A DNA stretch of 7,248 nt from Methanosarcinales archaeon (GCA_016649585.1 JAENXH010000062.1:1-7248); one strand, 5' to 3'; shown: positions 1 through 6,225, counted from the first letter of the stretch. Notes: generated by a model from the letters alone, not told the origin. Made by a program: numbers and translations.

Positions 1-2
1 TG

Positions 3-919
3 AATATCCCCCAGCGATACCTGCTCAGCATTGATCCGAAAGTCGTGGCAGCACGGGGTGCGACCCTTATTTTGAACAGATATTTGAGCACGGCTTTTTC
101 CACGCGGCCCCCCATCCAGGTAACATCAGGGTGCTGAAAGACAATGTCATTTGTTTCCTCGATTACGGAATGATGGGGTCTCTGTCAGCACGGCATCGAG
201 AAGACCTGGCTGACGTGCTCATTGGAATTATAACCAAAGATGAAAGTAAAATCACGAAAACAATTTTGAAATTATCCGAGTCGGGATATGGACAAATGGT
301 GGACAGTGAGGCGTTAGAATCTGATATTGCCGAACTTATCGAAGTTTATGCTTATTGTACACTTAAAGAACTCGAAATAGGAACTCTGCTACACCGTATT
401 GCAAAAGTGGTTGCGGAGCACCGGTTGAAAGTGCCTCGGGACTTCTACCTGCTTGCAAAAGCACTGGTTACCATTGAGGGTGTGGGCAGGGAACTGAATC
501 CTGATTTTAACGCGGTGGAACACGCGGAACCGTTTGCAAAGAAGTCAATCGTGGCTCGTATGGGTCCCCGGAGGTTAATCGAAGATTTCTATCACTCTGC
601 CACTGAAGCGAGCTTGCTGATGCGAGACCTTCCCGCCGAAGCGAGGGAGATGCTGACACTGATAAAACAAGGCGAAGCAAAGATTAAATTTGAGCACAGG
701 GGTCTTGACCCGATGCTCAAAACCTTTGAGCAGGCCAACAATCGTATGGTGTTTGCAATTGTTCTGGCGTCGCTCGTGATCGGTTCAGCCCTTATTGTTC
801 TTTCCGGTGTTCCGCCAAAATGGCACGAGATACCGGTTATCGGTATCATCGGTTTTCTTGGAGCGGGAATAATGGGCTTCTGGCTGTTATTTTCTATTTT
901 GAGGCATGGAAAGATGTAA
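3..919 (+). CDS. UbiB/AarF (ABC1) family atypical kinase, C-terminal part, apparently frameshifted
   Basis: This is the C-terminal half of an ABC1/ADCK/UbiB atypical protein kinase-like ATPase, a membrane-anchored family linked to isoprenoid-quinone or lipid metabolism. The 5' part, including the KxGQ motif, lies outside the window. Bases 3-73 read ...LLSIDPKVVAARGATLI, then the match moves to another frame at base 74 (EQIFEHGFFHAAPHPGN), so one T appears to be missing from the run at 70-73. Downstream, FLDYGMMG is the DFG-like metal-binding motif. The last 60 or so residues form the two-helix membrane hairpin usual at the UbiB C-terminus, and the stop is TAA at 917-919. The catalytic-loop motif normally reads DPHPGN; here it is APHPGN. 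With an intact 3' half, this is either a decaying gene or sequencing error near a contig end. The 131 GTG is an internal codon, not the real start. The family call is firm; the physiological substrate cannot be told. Confidence 0.85.
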
Positions 920-951
920 ATGCCCTTTCACTCCTTTTTCTGTTACTCCCC

Positions 952-2019
952 TCAAGCCCTAAATAAATAATCTACCAACACTAAAGCAACCATCGCTTCT
1001 GCTACGGGAACTATGCGTGGGCAGATACAGGGGTCATGCCTGCCTTTTATTCGTATTTCCACGTCCTTCATCTTTTTCATGTCAACACTTCGCTGCGGCT
1101 TTGAGATAGAAGAAGTAGGCTTCACTGCTATTCCACATATTATGGGCTCACCCGTTGAAATGCCACCTAAGAGCCCTCCCGCGTTGTTCGTTCTCGTCCG
1201 TATCCTTCCTTCTTCTATGTAAAATTCATCGTTCATCTCGCTTCCCTTCAGCCTTGCAGCTTCAAAACCGGCGCCTATCTCCACTCCTTTCACCGCTCCG
1301 ATACTCATCAACGCCTTCGCAAGTTCTGCATCCAGTTTATCGAAGACTGGCTCGCCTAAACCCGCAGGAACGCCAAGCGCGCATACTTCTACAATGCCAC
1401 CGACACTATCCCCTTCTTCCTTTACCTCTTTTATTAATGCTTCCATTCGCCCCGCTGCGTCTAAATCTGCACACCTGACTGCATTACTCTCAGCATTACT
1501 CGTTATTTCTTCGACACTTACTTTCCGCGCTCGTATCCCGCCGACTTCCACGACATGCCCGAGAATTTGTATGGCACGACCCGCTAAGATCTTCTTTGCT
1601 ATTGCACCCGCGGCAACGCGCGCAACGGTCTCGCGTCCAGAAGCTCTTCCACCACCCCGGTAGTCCCGTATCCCGTACTTCAGTTGGTAAGATAAATCTG
1701 CTTGTCCCGGTCTCGCAATATGTTTTAAAGGTTCATAAGGGCTCGAATCCACATCCTTATTCCACACAAGCATAGAAATAGGAGTGCCAAGCGTTTTGCC
1801 TTCAAAGACGCCGGACAATAGTTTTACCTCGTCTGTTTCCTTCCTTTCTGTTGTTATCTCACTTACGCCCGGTTTTCTCCTGTCCAATTCGTACTGTATA
1901 TCCGCTTCTGAGAGCTCAAGCCCTGAAGGACAGCCGTCCACAACCACACCCATCGCTTCTCCGTGTGACTCGCCCCAGGTTGTCACCTTAAATATCCTTC
2001 CAAAAGAATTGCCTGACAT
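952..2019 (-). CDS. aroC: chorismate synthase
   Basis: Chorismate synthase converts 5-enolpyruvylshikimate-3-phosphate to chorismate with reduced FMN, the last common step to aromatic amino acids; it is cytosolic. From the ATG at 2019 the protein has 355 residues, normal for the family. It contains GESHG (16-20), DRRKPG (46-51), RASGRETVARVAAG (125-138), TNNAGGLLGGISTGEP (277-292) and GRHDPCICPRIVPVAEAM (326-343). I prefer ATG 2019 because GAGGTGA sits 8 nt upstream and the product then begins MSGNSFGRIF like its homologues. A GTG at 2031 would add four residues and overlap the preceding acyl-CoA dehydrogenase stop as GTGA. The two genes are almost certainly co-transcribed. Oddity: the conserved RPGHAD motif reads RPGQAD (Gln106), replacing one of two histidines regarded as catalytic. 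The stop is TGA at 952-954, converging on the ubiB-like gene 32 bases away. Confidence 0.97.
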   Translation of the reverse strand: MSGNSFGRIFKVTTWGESHGEAMGVVVDGCPSGLELSEADIQYELDRRKPGVSEITTERKETDEVKLLSGVFEGKTLGTPISMLVWNKDVDSSPYEPLKHIARPGQADLSYQLKYGIRDYRGGGRASGRETVARVAAGAIAKKILAGRAIQILGHVVEVGGIRARKVSVEEITSNAESNAVRCADLDAAGRMEALIKEVKEEGDSVGGIVEVCALGVPAGLGEPVFDKLDAELAKALMSIGAVKGVEIGAGFEAARLKGSEMNDEFYIEEGRIRTRTNNAGGLLGGISTGEPIICGIAVKPTSSISKPQRSVDMKKMKDVEIRIKGRHDPCICPRIVPVAEAMVALVLVDYLFRA

Positions 2020-2027
2020 GGTAAACC

Positions 2028-3164
2028 TCACCTCAACACATCCCGTGCTATTATCATTCTCTGTATCTCCGAGGTGCCAACTGCAATACTGAGTATCTTC
2101 GCATCTCTAAAATACCGTTCAGCAGGGCATCTATTCGTGCACCCGTATCCGCCATGTATTTGCACTGCGTTTGTAGCAGCTCGTTGCGCAACTTCCGAAG
2201 CATAAAGCTTTGCCATAGATGCTTCTTTCGTGAATCGCTCATTTTTATCTGCAAGGTAAGCGGCTTTGTACGTGAGTAACCGCGCTGCCTCCATCTCCAT
2301 AGCCATATCCGCGAGCATGAATTGTACCGCCGGGAAATTTGCGATTGGTTGAGAAAACTGCTTTCGCTCTTTTGCATACTTCCTGGAAGAGTCAAGGCAC
2401 GCCTGAGTGATACCGACGCCGATGCTACCCATTGCTATTCTATCCCTGTCCAGAGTAGCCAGAGCGATTTTCAAGCCGTCACCCTCGCTGCCAAGTCGGT
2501 TCTCCTCGGGAACTCTACAATCCTCGAACACCAAATTTCCAACCATACAACCACGCATACCCAACAGATTATCTATCCCAGCAAATGAGAACCCTTTTGT
2601 CCCCTTTTCCACGATAAAAGCACTCATCCCTGCACTCTTCTTGCTCTTATCCGTGTATGCAAAAACCACGTATACGTCTGCGACAGCGGTATTCGTAATG
2701 TACGCCTTCCTTCCGTTGAGCACGTATTCATCGCCTTCACGAACAGCGGTTGTTTCAATGGAAAGGGGATCAGACCCCGCAGCAGGTTCTGTTAACGCAA
2801 AAGCACCCAATTTGCTGCCTTCGCACATTGGTCTGAGATATCTATCCTTCTGCTCTTCTGAACCCGCATAGAGGATGGGAAAGATGCTGATGAGTCCGAC
2901 TGCGCTTAAACATCCGATGCTTGCACTTGCCCTTGAAAGTTCCTCTACCATGACCACGTAGCTCAAAAGCGATGCATTAGCACCGCCGTATTTCTCGGGA
3001 AAAGGCAATCCAAAAAGTTTGAGTTCCGCCATCCTCTTCACTATATCCAAAGGAAATTTTGCCTTGTGGTCTATCTCAGCCGCTCGTGGCAGCACTTCCT
3101 TCTCTGCAAACTCTCGCGCTATGCTCTGAACCGCTTTCTCCCCGTCATTTAATTCAAATTCCAT
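2028..3164 (-). CDS. acyl-CoA dehydrogenase family protein
   Basis: This is an FAD-dependent acyl-CoA dehydrogenase, a family that introduces an alpha-beta double bond into acyl-CoA esters and passes electrons to an electron-transfer flavoprotein. From the ATG at 3164 it has 378 residues, the usual short-chain length. The order is helical N-domain (1-115), signature 1 ALTEPAAGSD (123-132) opening the beta domain, and a helical C-domain with signature 2 QIHGGYG...RYFRDAK (335-356) and GTSEIQR near the end. A GGTGA site lies 5 nt upstream of ATG 3164; an upstream in-frame GTG at 3176 would add four residues. The base supplied in short- and medium-chain enzymes by Glu of the EGTS motif is Val362 here (IAVGTSE). 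The alternative helix-G position used by isovaleryl- and long-chain enzymes appears to hold Asp241 (LDRDR). The substrate is therefore uncertain. The gene overlaps or abuts aroC downstream and is probably first in the operon. Confidence 0.96.
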   Translation of the reverse strand: MEFELNDGEKAVQSIAREFAEKEVLPRAAEIDHKAKFPLDIVKRMAELKLFGLPFPEKYGGANASLLSYVVMVEELSRASASIGCLSAVGLISIFPILYAGSEEQKDRYLRPMCEGSKLGAFALTEPAAGSDPLSIETTAVREGDEYVLNGRKAYITNTAVADVYVVFAYTDKSKKSAGMSAFIVEKGTKGFSFAGIDNLLGMRGCMVGNLVFEDCRVPEENRLGSEGDGLKIALATLDRDRIAMGSIGVGITQACLDSSRKYAKERKQFSQPIANFPAVQFMLADMAMEMEAARLLTYKAAYLADKNERFTKEASMAKLYASEVAQRAATNAVQIHGGYGCTNRCPAERYFRDAKILSIAVGTSEIQRMIIARDVLR

Positions 3165-3180
3165 TCTCCTCACCACAAAC

Positions 3181-3199
3181 CTTTCTTTTAAAAAGAAAG
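3181..3199. repeat. perfect inverted repeat, 9-bp arms, operator candidate
   Basis: CTTTCTTTT and AAAAGAAAG flank a single A at 3190. The repeat lies 17 bases upstream of the acyl-CoA dehydrogenase ATG, between it and the likely TATA box. It could bind a dimeric regulator or form a weak A/U hairpin in the 5' leader. The function is inferred from position only, and A/T-rich palindromes can arise by chance. Confidence 0.4.
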
Positions 3200-3206
3200 C
3201 TTTACC

Positions 3207-3219
3207 AAAGAAATTCTTT
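3207..3219. repeat. second perfect inverted repeat with the same half-site
   Basis: AAAGAA and TTCTTT flank a single A at 3213, so the layout matches the repeat at 3181-3199: a related half-site, a one-base centre, and centres 23 bp apart (about two helical turns). The right arm runs into the palindromic TATA candidate at 3216-3225. Confidence 0.3.
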
Positions 3220-3225
3220 TAAAAG
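3216..3225 (-). promoter_or_regulatory. candidate TATA box for the acyl-CoA dehydrogenase-aroC operon
   Basis: CTTTTAAAAG is a perfect 10-bp palindrome resembling an archaeal TATA box. Read leftward it would place transcription start near 3195 and give a leader of about 30 nt containing the GGTGA site at 3170-3174. Being symmetric it could also serve rightward transcription toward aIF2-gamma. This is assigned by sequence and spacing only. Confidence 0.4.
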
Positions 3226-3295
3226 TGCTTATTAATTAACTAAAAAGAAAGAGAATGTAAAAGGTTAAAGAGCAACGCATTTACGCTCAGTAATA

Positions 3296-4537
3296 TTGAG
3301 AGGGGTAAGCAAAACGAAGAAACCATCAGTGAACATAGGAATGATAGGGCATGTAGATCACGGGAAAACAACGTTAGTGAGTGCTCTATCTGGCGAATGG
3401 GCGGACAGGCACAGCGAGGAGATAAAGAGGGGGATATCCATAAGACTTGGCTATGCAGATGCTACCTTCAGAAGATGCCCGGATTGTAAGGAGCCGGATT
3501 GTTACACTGTGGAAGAAATTTGCAAGCATTGTGGGTCAAATACTGAAGAGTTGCGAACGGTTTCATTTGTTGACTCGCCGGGGCATGAAGCGTTAATGGC
3601 AACGATGCTCAGCGGTGCGGCGATAATGGATGGTGCTGTTCTTCTTATTGCGGCTTCCGAGCCATGCCCACAGCCGCAGACGGAAGAGCATTTGATGGCA
3701 CTGAGCATAGTTGGCATAGATAAAATCGTGATCGCGCAGAACAAAATAGACCTTGTTTCGAGAGAGGAAGCGATAGAGCATTATTCGCAGATAAAAGAGT
3801 TTGTTAAAGGTACAATTGCGGAAGAATCGCCTATTGTGCCTATCTCTGCACAGCAGTCCGCTAATATGGATATATTGATACAGGACATAGAGAGAACAAT
3901 CCCCACACCGAAACGTTCATCTGATGAAACAGCGAGGATGCATATTGCACGCTCATTCGACATCAATAAACCCGGGACGCCTATACGGGATTTGAAAGGA
4001 GGGGTAATCGGCGGTTCTCTATTCAAGGGAAGGCTGAAAGAAGGTGATAGATTAGAGATAAGCCCCGGAATGATGGTGACAACAGGTGGCATGGCAAAAT
4101 GGGTACCCATAGAGACGGAGATAACCTCCATAATGGTGGGTGGGGCGCAGGTAAAAGAGGTGACTCCCGGTGGACTCCTGGGCATTGGCACGAAATTGGA
4201 CCCGAGCATGACGAAAGAGGATTCTTTAGTGGGGCAATGTGCAGGAAAGCTTGGCTCGTTGCCTCCAACATGGGATAAACTTACAATAGAATTTCAGCTA
4301 TTCAAACGTGCTGTTGGTGTAACAAAAGCAGTGGAGGTTCCCGCGATAAAGGTGGGTGAGCATATCATGTTAAGTGCCGGAACCACAATCACGATGGGCG
4401 AAGTGAAGAGGGTGACGCAGAAGACCATTGATTTAAAACTGAGCAGACCGATATGTGCAGAAAAAGGCTCCCGCGTAGCGATCGGGCGAAAGATAAGAGA
4501 GCGATGGCATTTGATTGGTGCGGGCGTTATATCGTGA
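3296..4537 (+). CDS. eif2g: translation initiation factor aIF2, gamma subunit
   Basis: This is the GTPase core of the archaeal aIF2 heterotrimer, which delivers initiator Met-tRNA to the small ribosomal subunit. The 413 residues run in family order. GHVDHGKT (18-25) is the P-loop, followed by the switch-1 region around RHSEEIKRGISIRLGYAD (38-55). A four-cysteine zinc knuckle follows (C61, C64, C76, C79). DSPGH (93-97) is switch 2, then NKID (149-152) and SAQ (184-186). Two beta-barrel domains follow from about residue 210, with C-terminal motifs including EKGSRVAIGR. No ATG fits the N-terminus. The first in-frame starter is TTG 3296, with no Shine-Dalgarno site before it and a stop upstream at 3266-3268. 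An SD-like AGGGGT at 3301-3306 instead precedes an ACG at 3314, from which the protein would begin (M)KKPSVNIGMIGHVDHG, as homologues do. The gene is divergent from the acyl-CoA dehydrogenase and looks monocistronic, since the next gene converges on it after 18 bases. Confidence 0.98.
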   Translation: MRGVSKTKKPSVNIGMIGHVDHGKTTLVSALSGEWADRHSEEIKRGISIRLGYADATFRRCPDCKEPDCYTVEEICKHCGSNTEELRTVSFVDSPGHEALMATMLSGAAIMDGAVLLIAASEPCPQPQTEEHLMALSIVGIDKIVIAQNKIDLVSREEAIEHYSQIKEFVKGTIAEESPIVPISAQQSANMDILIQDIERTIPTPKRSSDETARMHIARSFDINKPGTPIRDLKGGVIGGSLFKGRLKEGDRLEISPGMMVTTGGMAKWVPIETEITSIMVGGAQVKEVTPGGLLGIGTKLDPSMTKEDSLVGQCAGKLGSLPPTWDKLTIEFQLFKRAVGVTKAVEVPAIKVGEHIMLSAGTTITMGEVKRVTQKTIDLKLSRPICAEKGSRVAIGRKIRERWHLIGAGVIS

Positions 4538-4555
4538 ACGGTTCTCAGAATTGAT

Positions 4556-4894
4556 TTAGTAAGGCTCGTTATCACCCCAGGACTCTTCTTCTTTCCCGAT
4601 TTGCGTCTTATACGAATCTGAGTCGTCATGGACTTCTTCCCAATAGCGCTTTCTCAACTTTTCTGCCTCTTTCGCTTGCTCCTCTTTCGCTGCTTTTTCG
4701 GCCAAATAACGCTTTTTCCACTTTTCCACCTCGTTCCAAGCTTCTTCAGCGAAACTTCTTCTTGTCTTTGCTTCGTGTAATACCGCTTCATAGCGATCGT
4801 TCAAGGCTTTTAGCTCTTTGGAAAAGCGCGCTAATTTAGTTAGTACAATCAACAAGCATGTAAAGAGAATGAGAGCTATGATCCACGCAATCAT
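4556..4894 (-). CDS. small single-helix membrane protein with coiled-coil tail
   Basis: I do not recognise the family. From the ATG at 4894 the protein has 112 residues. Residues 1-20 form a hydrophobic helix (MIAWIIALILFTCLLIVLTK), serving as signal anchor or sole membrane span. Residues 25-88 are highly charged, rich in Lys, Glu, Ala and Arg, and likely a long coiled coil. The tail is acidic and serine-rich. It may be a scaffold or partner subunit with the charged part cytoplasmic (positive residues K20, R23, K26 follow the helix). I prefer ATG 4894 because a G-rich, SD-like GGGGGTC lies about 6 nt upstream; a TTG at 4909 would add five residues. It converges on aIF2-gamma with an 18-base gap. 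Low-complexity coiled coils can be spurious ORFs, but membrane helix plus start context argue that it is real. Confidence 0.6.
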   Translation of the reverse strand: MIAWIIALILFTCLLIVLTKLARFSKELKALNDRYEAVLHEAKTRRSFAEEAWNEVEKWKKRYLAEKAAKEEQAKEAEKLRKRYWEEVHDDSDSYKTQIGKEEESWGDNEPY

Positions 4895-4957
4895 TTTTCG
4901 GACCCCCAAGCATGAAGAAATCTTACAAACATTGTTTTACTCCGTGCACTCCTTGGA

Positions 4958-5104
4958 TTAATTATATGCTTTATTAACGTTTCCTTTTTTTTTAAAAAAG
5001 CTTCCATGAACTGGTAACGAAAAAGAAGCTATATGCTCGTCTTCCATTTTTCTCCATATCTTTTCACACAGCTCTTGTATCCGTTTCTTCCGGTCTTCCT
5101 CCAT
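4958..5104 (-). CDS. short charged ORF (48 codons), possibly frameshifted
   Basis: This small leftward ORF begins ATG 5104 with a good GGTGA Shine-Dalgarno site 7 nt upstream and ends at TAA 4958-4960. The 48-residue product begins with a strongly charged amphipathic helix (MEEDRKKRIQELCEKIWRKM) and has a loose basic C-terminus including KKK. I recognise no family. The run coding for FFKKK is six T followed by nine A on the coding strand. If one A were absent, reading would pass into another frame, which is open to a TGA overlapping the ATG of the downstream coiled-coil gene as ATGA. The complete product would then be about 70 residues. The strong SD site and operon-like spacing support a real gene; the exact 3' end is doubtful. 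Confidence 0.45.
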   Translation of the reverse strand: MEEDRKKRIQELCEKIWRKMEDEHIASFSLPVHGSFFKKKGNVNKAYN

Positions 5105-5170
5105 GTGAACTTCACCATAGGTTTAGCGACATTTTGCCTTGGCGGTGTCACGTATTTTTTCGGAAGTTGA

Positions 5171-5189
5171 TTTTAAATAGGTTTAAAAG
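5171..5189 (+). promoter_or_regulatory. tandem TATA-like boxes in a divergent intergenic region
   Basis: TTTTAAATAG followed at once by GTTTAAAAG gives two archaeal TATA-like elements 10 bases apart. Read rightward they place transcription start at about 5200-5212, just before or at the GAGGTGA site at 5207-5213. Read leftward the same A/T block could drive the 48-codon ORF with a leader of about 45 nt. Direction and use are inferred from spacing. Confidence 0.4.
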
Positions 5190-5218
5190 CTACTATAGAT
5201 GAAGAAGAGGTGAAAGGT

Positions 5219-5266
5219 TTGGATATAGGCCACAGGGGAACGGAAAAAGAAGTTCGCGGAGGCTAA
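5219..5266 (+). CDS. possible 15-codon leader ORF
   Basis: A consensus-like GAGGTGA at 5207-5213 is followed 5 nt later by TTG 5219, which opens a 15-residue reading frame (MDIGHRGTEKEVRGG) ending at TAA 5264-5266, three bases before the next small ORF. It might be a leader peptide coupling translation to the membrane peptide downstream, or a remnant. The support is only the ribosome-binding site and tight spacing. Confidence 0.2.
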   Translation: MDIGHRGTEKEVRGG

Positions 5267-5269
5267 GAG

Positions 5270-5368
5270 ATGGAATTGAATGTCATTATCTTGCTCCTCG
5301 TCAATCTATTAGCCGTCGTGTTTCTCTCGTGGGTAAGACGAGATTGCAATTCTAAGAATTTCACCTAA
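5270..5368 (+). CDS. 32-residue single-helix membrane peptide
   Basis: A GGAGG Shine-Dalgarno site at 5258-5262 stands 7 nt before ATG 5270, and the frame ends at TAA 5366-5368. The product has one hydrophobic helix, residues 4-21 (NVIILLLVNLLAVVFLSW), then a basic turn VRRD and a short polar tail, so it most likely spans the membrane with the C-terminus inside. The next gene starts four bases after its stop and has no SD site of its own, so the two are probably translationally coupled. I recognise no family. Small hydrophobic peptides of this kind act in other systems as subunits, regulators or toxins; nothing here decides which. Confidence 0.45.
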   Translation: MELNVIILLLVNLLAVVFLSWVRRDCNSKNFT

Positions 5369-5372
5369 GCCA

Positions 5373-6134
5373 GTGTTGGAGGAACACAAACCTAGGCTTG
5401 AAGGAATAGGACTACTAGAAAATTTCTCTCGTCTGGTGATAATTGTTACGGGTCTTATCGTTATAGCTATTATCTCGGTGCTAATCTACCCTCTTCCTTT
5501 TCAACCGCCTCCATATACTCTGGTGATACGTAATCTGAGACCGGCGGTCTTAGTAGCACTCTTTTTTTTCATTGCTCTCTTCTTTCAAGACCTGCTAAGT
5601 AAAAGGAAAAAGCTGGTAGCGCCACCTAAAGTGAACTTCCCAAGCAGACTGTATGAGGGTGACTCATGCATGACAGAGGTTCACCTAACAGGATGGAGTG
5701 ACCTTGCTCCGCGTGGGGAGAGAGTCAGAGCATTGTTTTTCATAGACGAGTACGGGAACAAACAACCACTGGGAATGGATATCGAGACAGACTTCAATCC
5801 AAAGTACCTTGCGATTGAGTTACTAGCGGCGGGTTTTGACATCGAGGGGGCGAAGAAGCAGAAACAAGAGATTTCCTTTGCACCAATGAATTATCGGTGG
5901 AACATCAGACCACTAAACTCAGGGAACTACGAGGTTGGTCTGATCTTCCGAACTGAAAATGCATCTGGGCGGACAAGAGAATTAGGCGTAGTGACTCATA
6001 ACGTTAGTGTAGTAAAAATTGACCACTTGACAAGTCGCCATCTTTGGGTATTGACTAGAATCTTTGGATTGCTAACGGGAACGCTCGGAGTGTTAGAAGT
6101 CTTGAATAGGCTTGGCATTATCACCTTCACGTGA
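5373..6134 (+). CDS. unrecognised three-helix membrane protein with central beta-rich domain
   Basis: I do not recognise this family. The 253 residues divide into a short polar N-terminus, a membrane helix at about 21-40, a second at about 56-72 followed by the basic turn SKRKK, a soluble beta-rich domain at about 85-215, and a third hydrophobic segment at about 224-250 ending at the C-terminus. The soluble part has beta-sandwich-like alternation (for example NYEVGLIFRTEN and GVVTHNVSVVKI), suggestive of an Ig-like or carrier-associated domain. No catalytic or metal motif stands out. The start is GTG 5373, four bases after the 32-residue ORF; no SD site precedes it, though GGAGGA lies just inside the frame at 5378-5383. 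The frame stays open back to 5337 but lacks any earlier ordinary start. The stop is TGA 6132-6134. With the upstream peptide it looks like a two-component membrane unit. Confidence 0.75.
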   Translation: MLEEHKPRLEGIGLLENFSRLVIIVTGLIVIAIISVLIYPLPFQPPPYTLVIRNLRPAVLVALFFFIALFFQDLLSKRKKLVAPPKVNFPSRLYEGDSCMTEVHLTGWSDLAPRGERVRALFFIDEYGNKQPLGMDIETDFNPKYLAIELLAAGFDIEGAKKQKQEISFAPMNYRWNIRPLNSGNYEVGLIFRTENASGRTRELGVVTHNVSVVKIDHLTSRHLWVLTRIFGLLTGTLGVLEVLNRLGIITFT

Positions 6135-6225
6135 CAAGCGCTTGGCGGAAGCCAGCAACTTCGCCTAATATTCCTAAGAACTCTTTATCCTTTCTCTATA
6201 TCCTCATTGATTGAATGACGGTGGC

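Noticed and set aside
131..133. GTG as start of the UbiB-like gene
   Set aside because: Conserved kinase sequence (FEHGFFHA, PHPGN) continues upstream in the same frame, so the codon is internal.
933..944. T-run CTTTTTCTG-type sequence between the convergent ubiB-like gene and aroC as a terminator
   Set aside because: Five T in a pyrimidine-rich stretch is compatible with archaeal termination but too weak to call.
1394..1663. Rightward ORFs of up to about 100 codons within 1013-2092, opposite aroC
   Set aside because: They are antisense shadows of a well-conserved gene, with Ser/Pro/Leu-rich products and no ribosome-binding site.
2322..2871. Rightward ORFs of 88 and 154 codons opposite the acyl-CoA dehydrogenase
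   Set aside because: The opposite strand encodes a full-length conserved enzyme; these products are low-complexity and match nothing I know.
3781..4209. Leftward 142-codon ORF opposite aIF2-gamma
   Set aside because: It is an antisense shadow of the conserved GTPase, with hydrophobic/proline-rich composition from reverse-complement codons and no SD site.
5029..5118. 29-codon leftward ORF starting ATG 5118
   Set aside because: It lies in another frame over the 48-codon ORF, which has the better GGTGA ribosome-binding site, and its product shows no recognisable structure.
6135..6144. Perfect palindrome CAAGCGCTTG right after the 253-residue gene
   Set aside because: It is not followed by a T-run and has no loop for a stable hairpin; a single 10-bp palindrome is expected by chance in this length.
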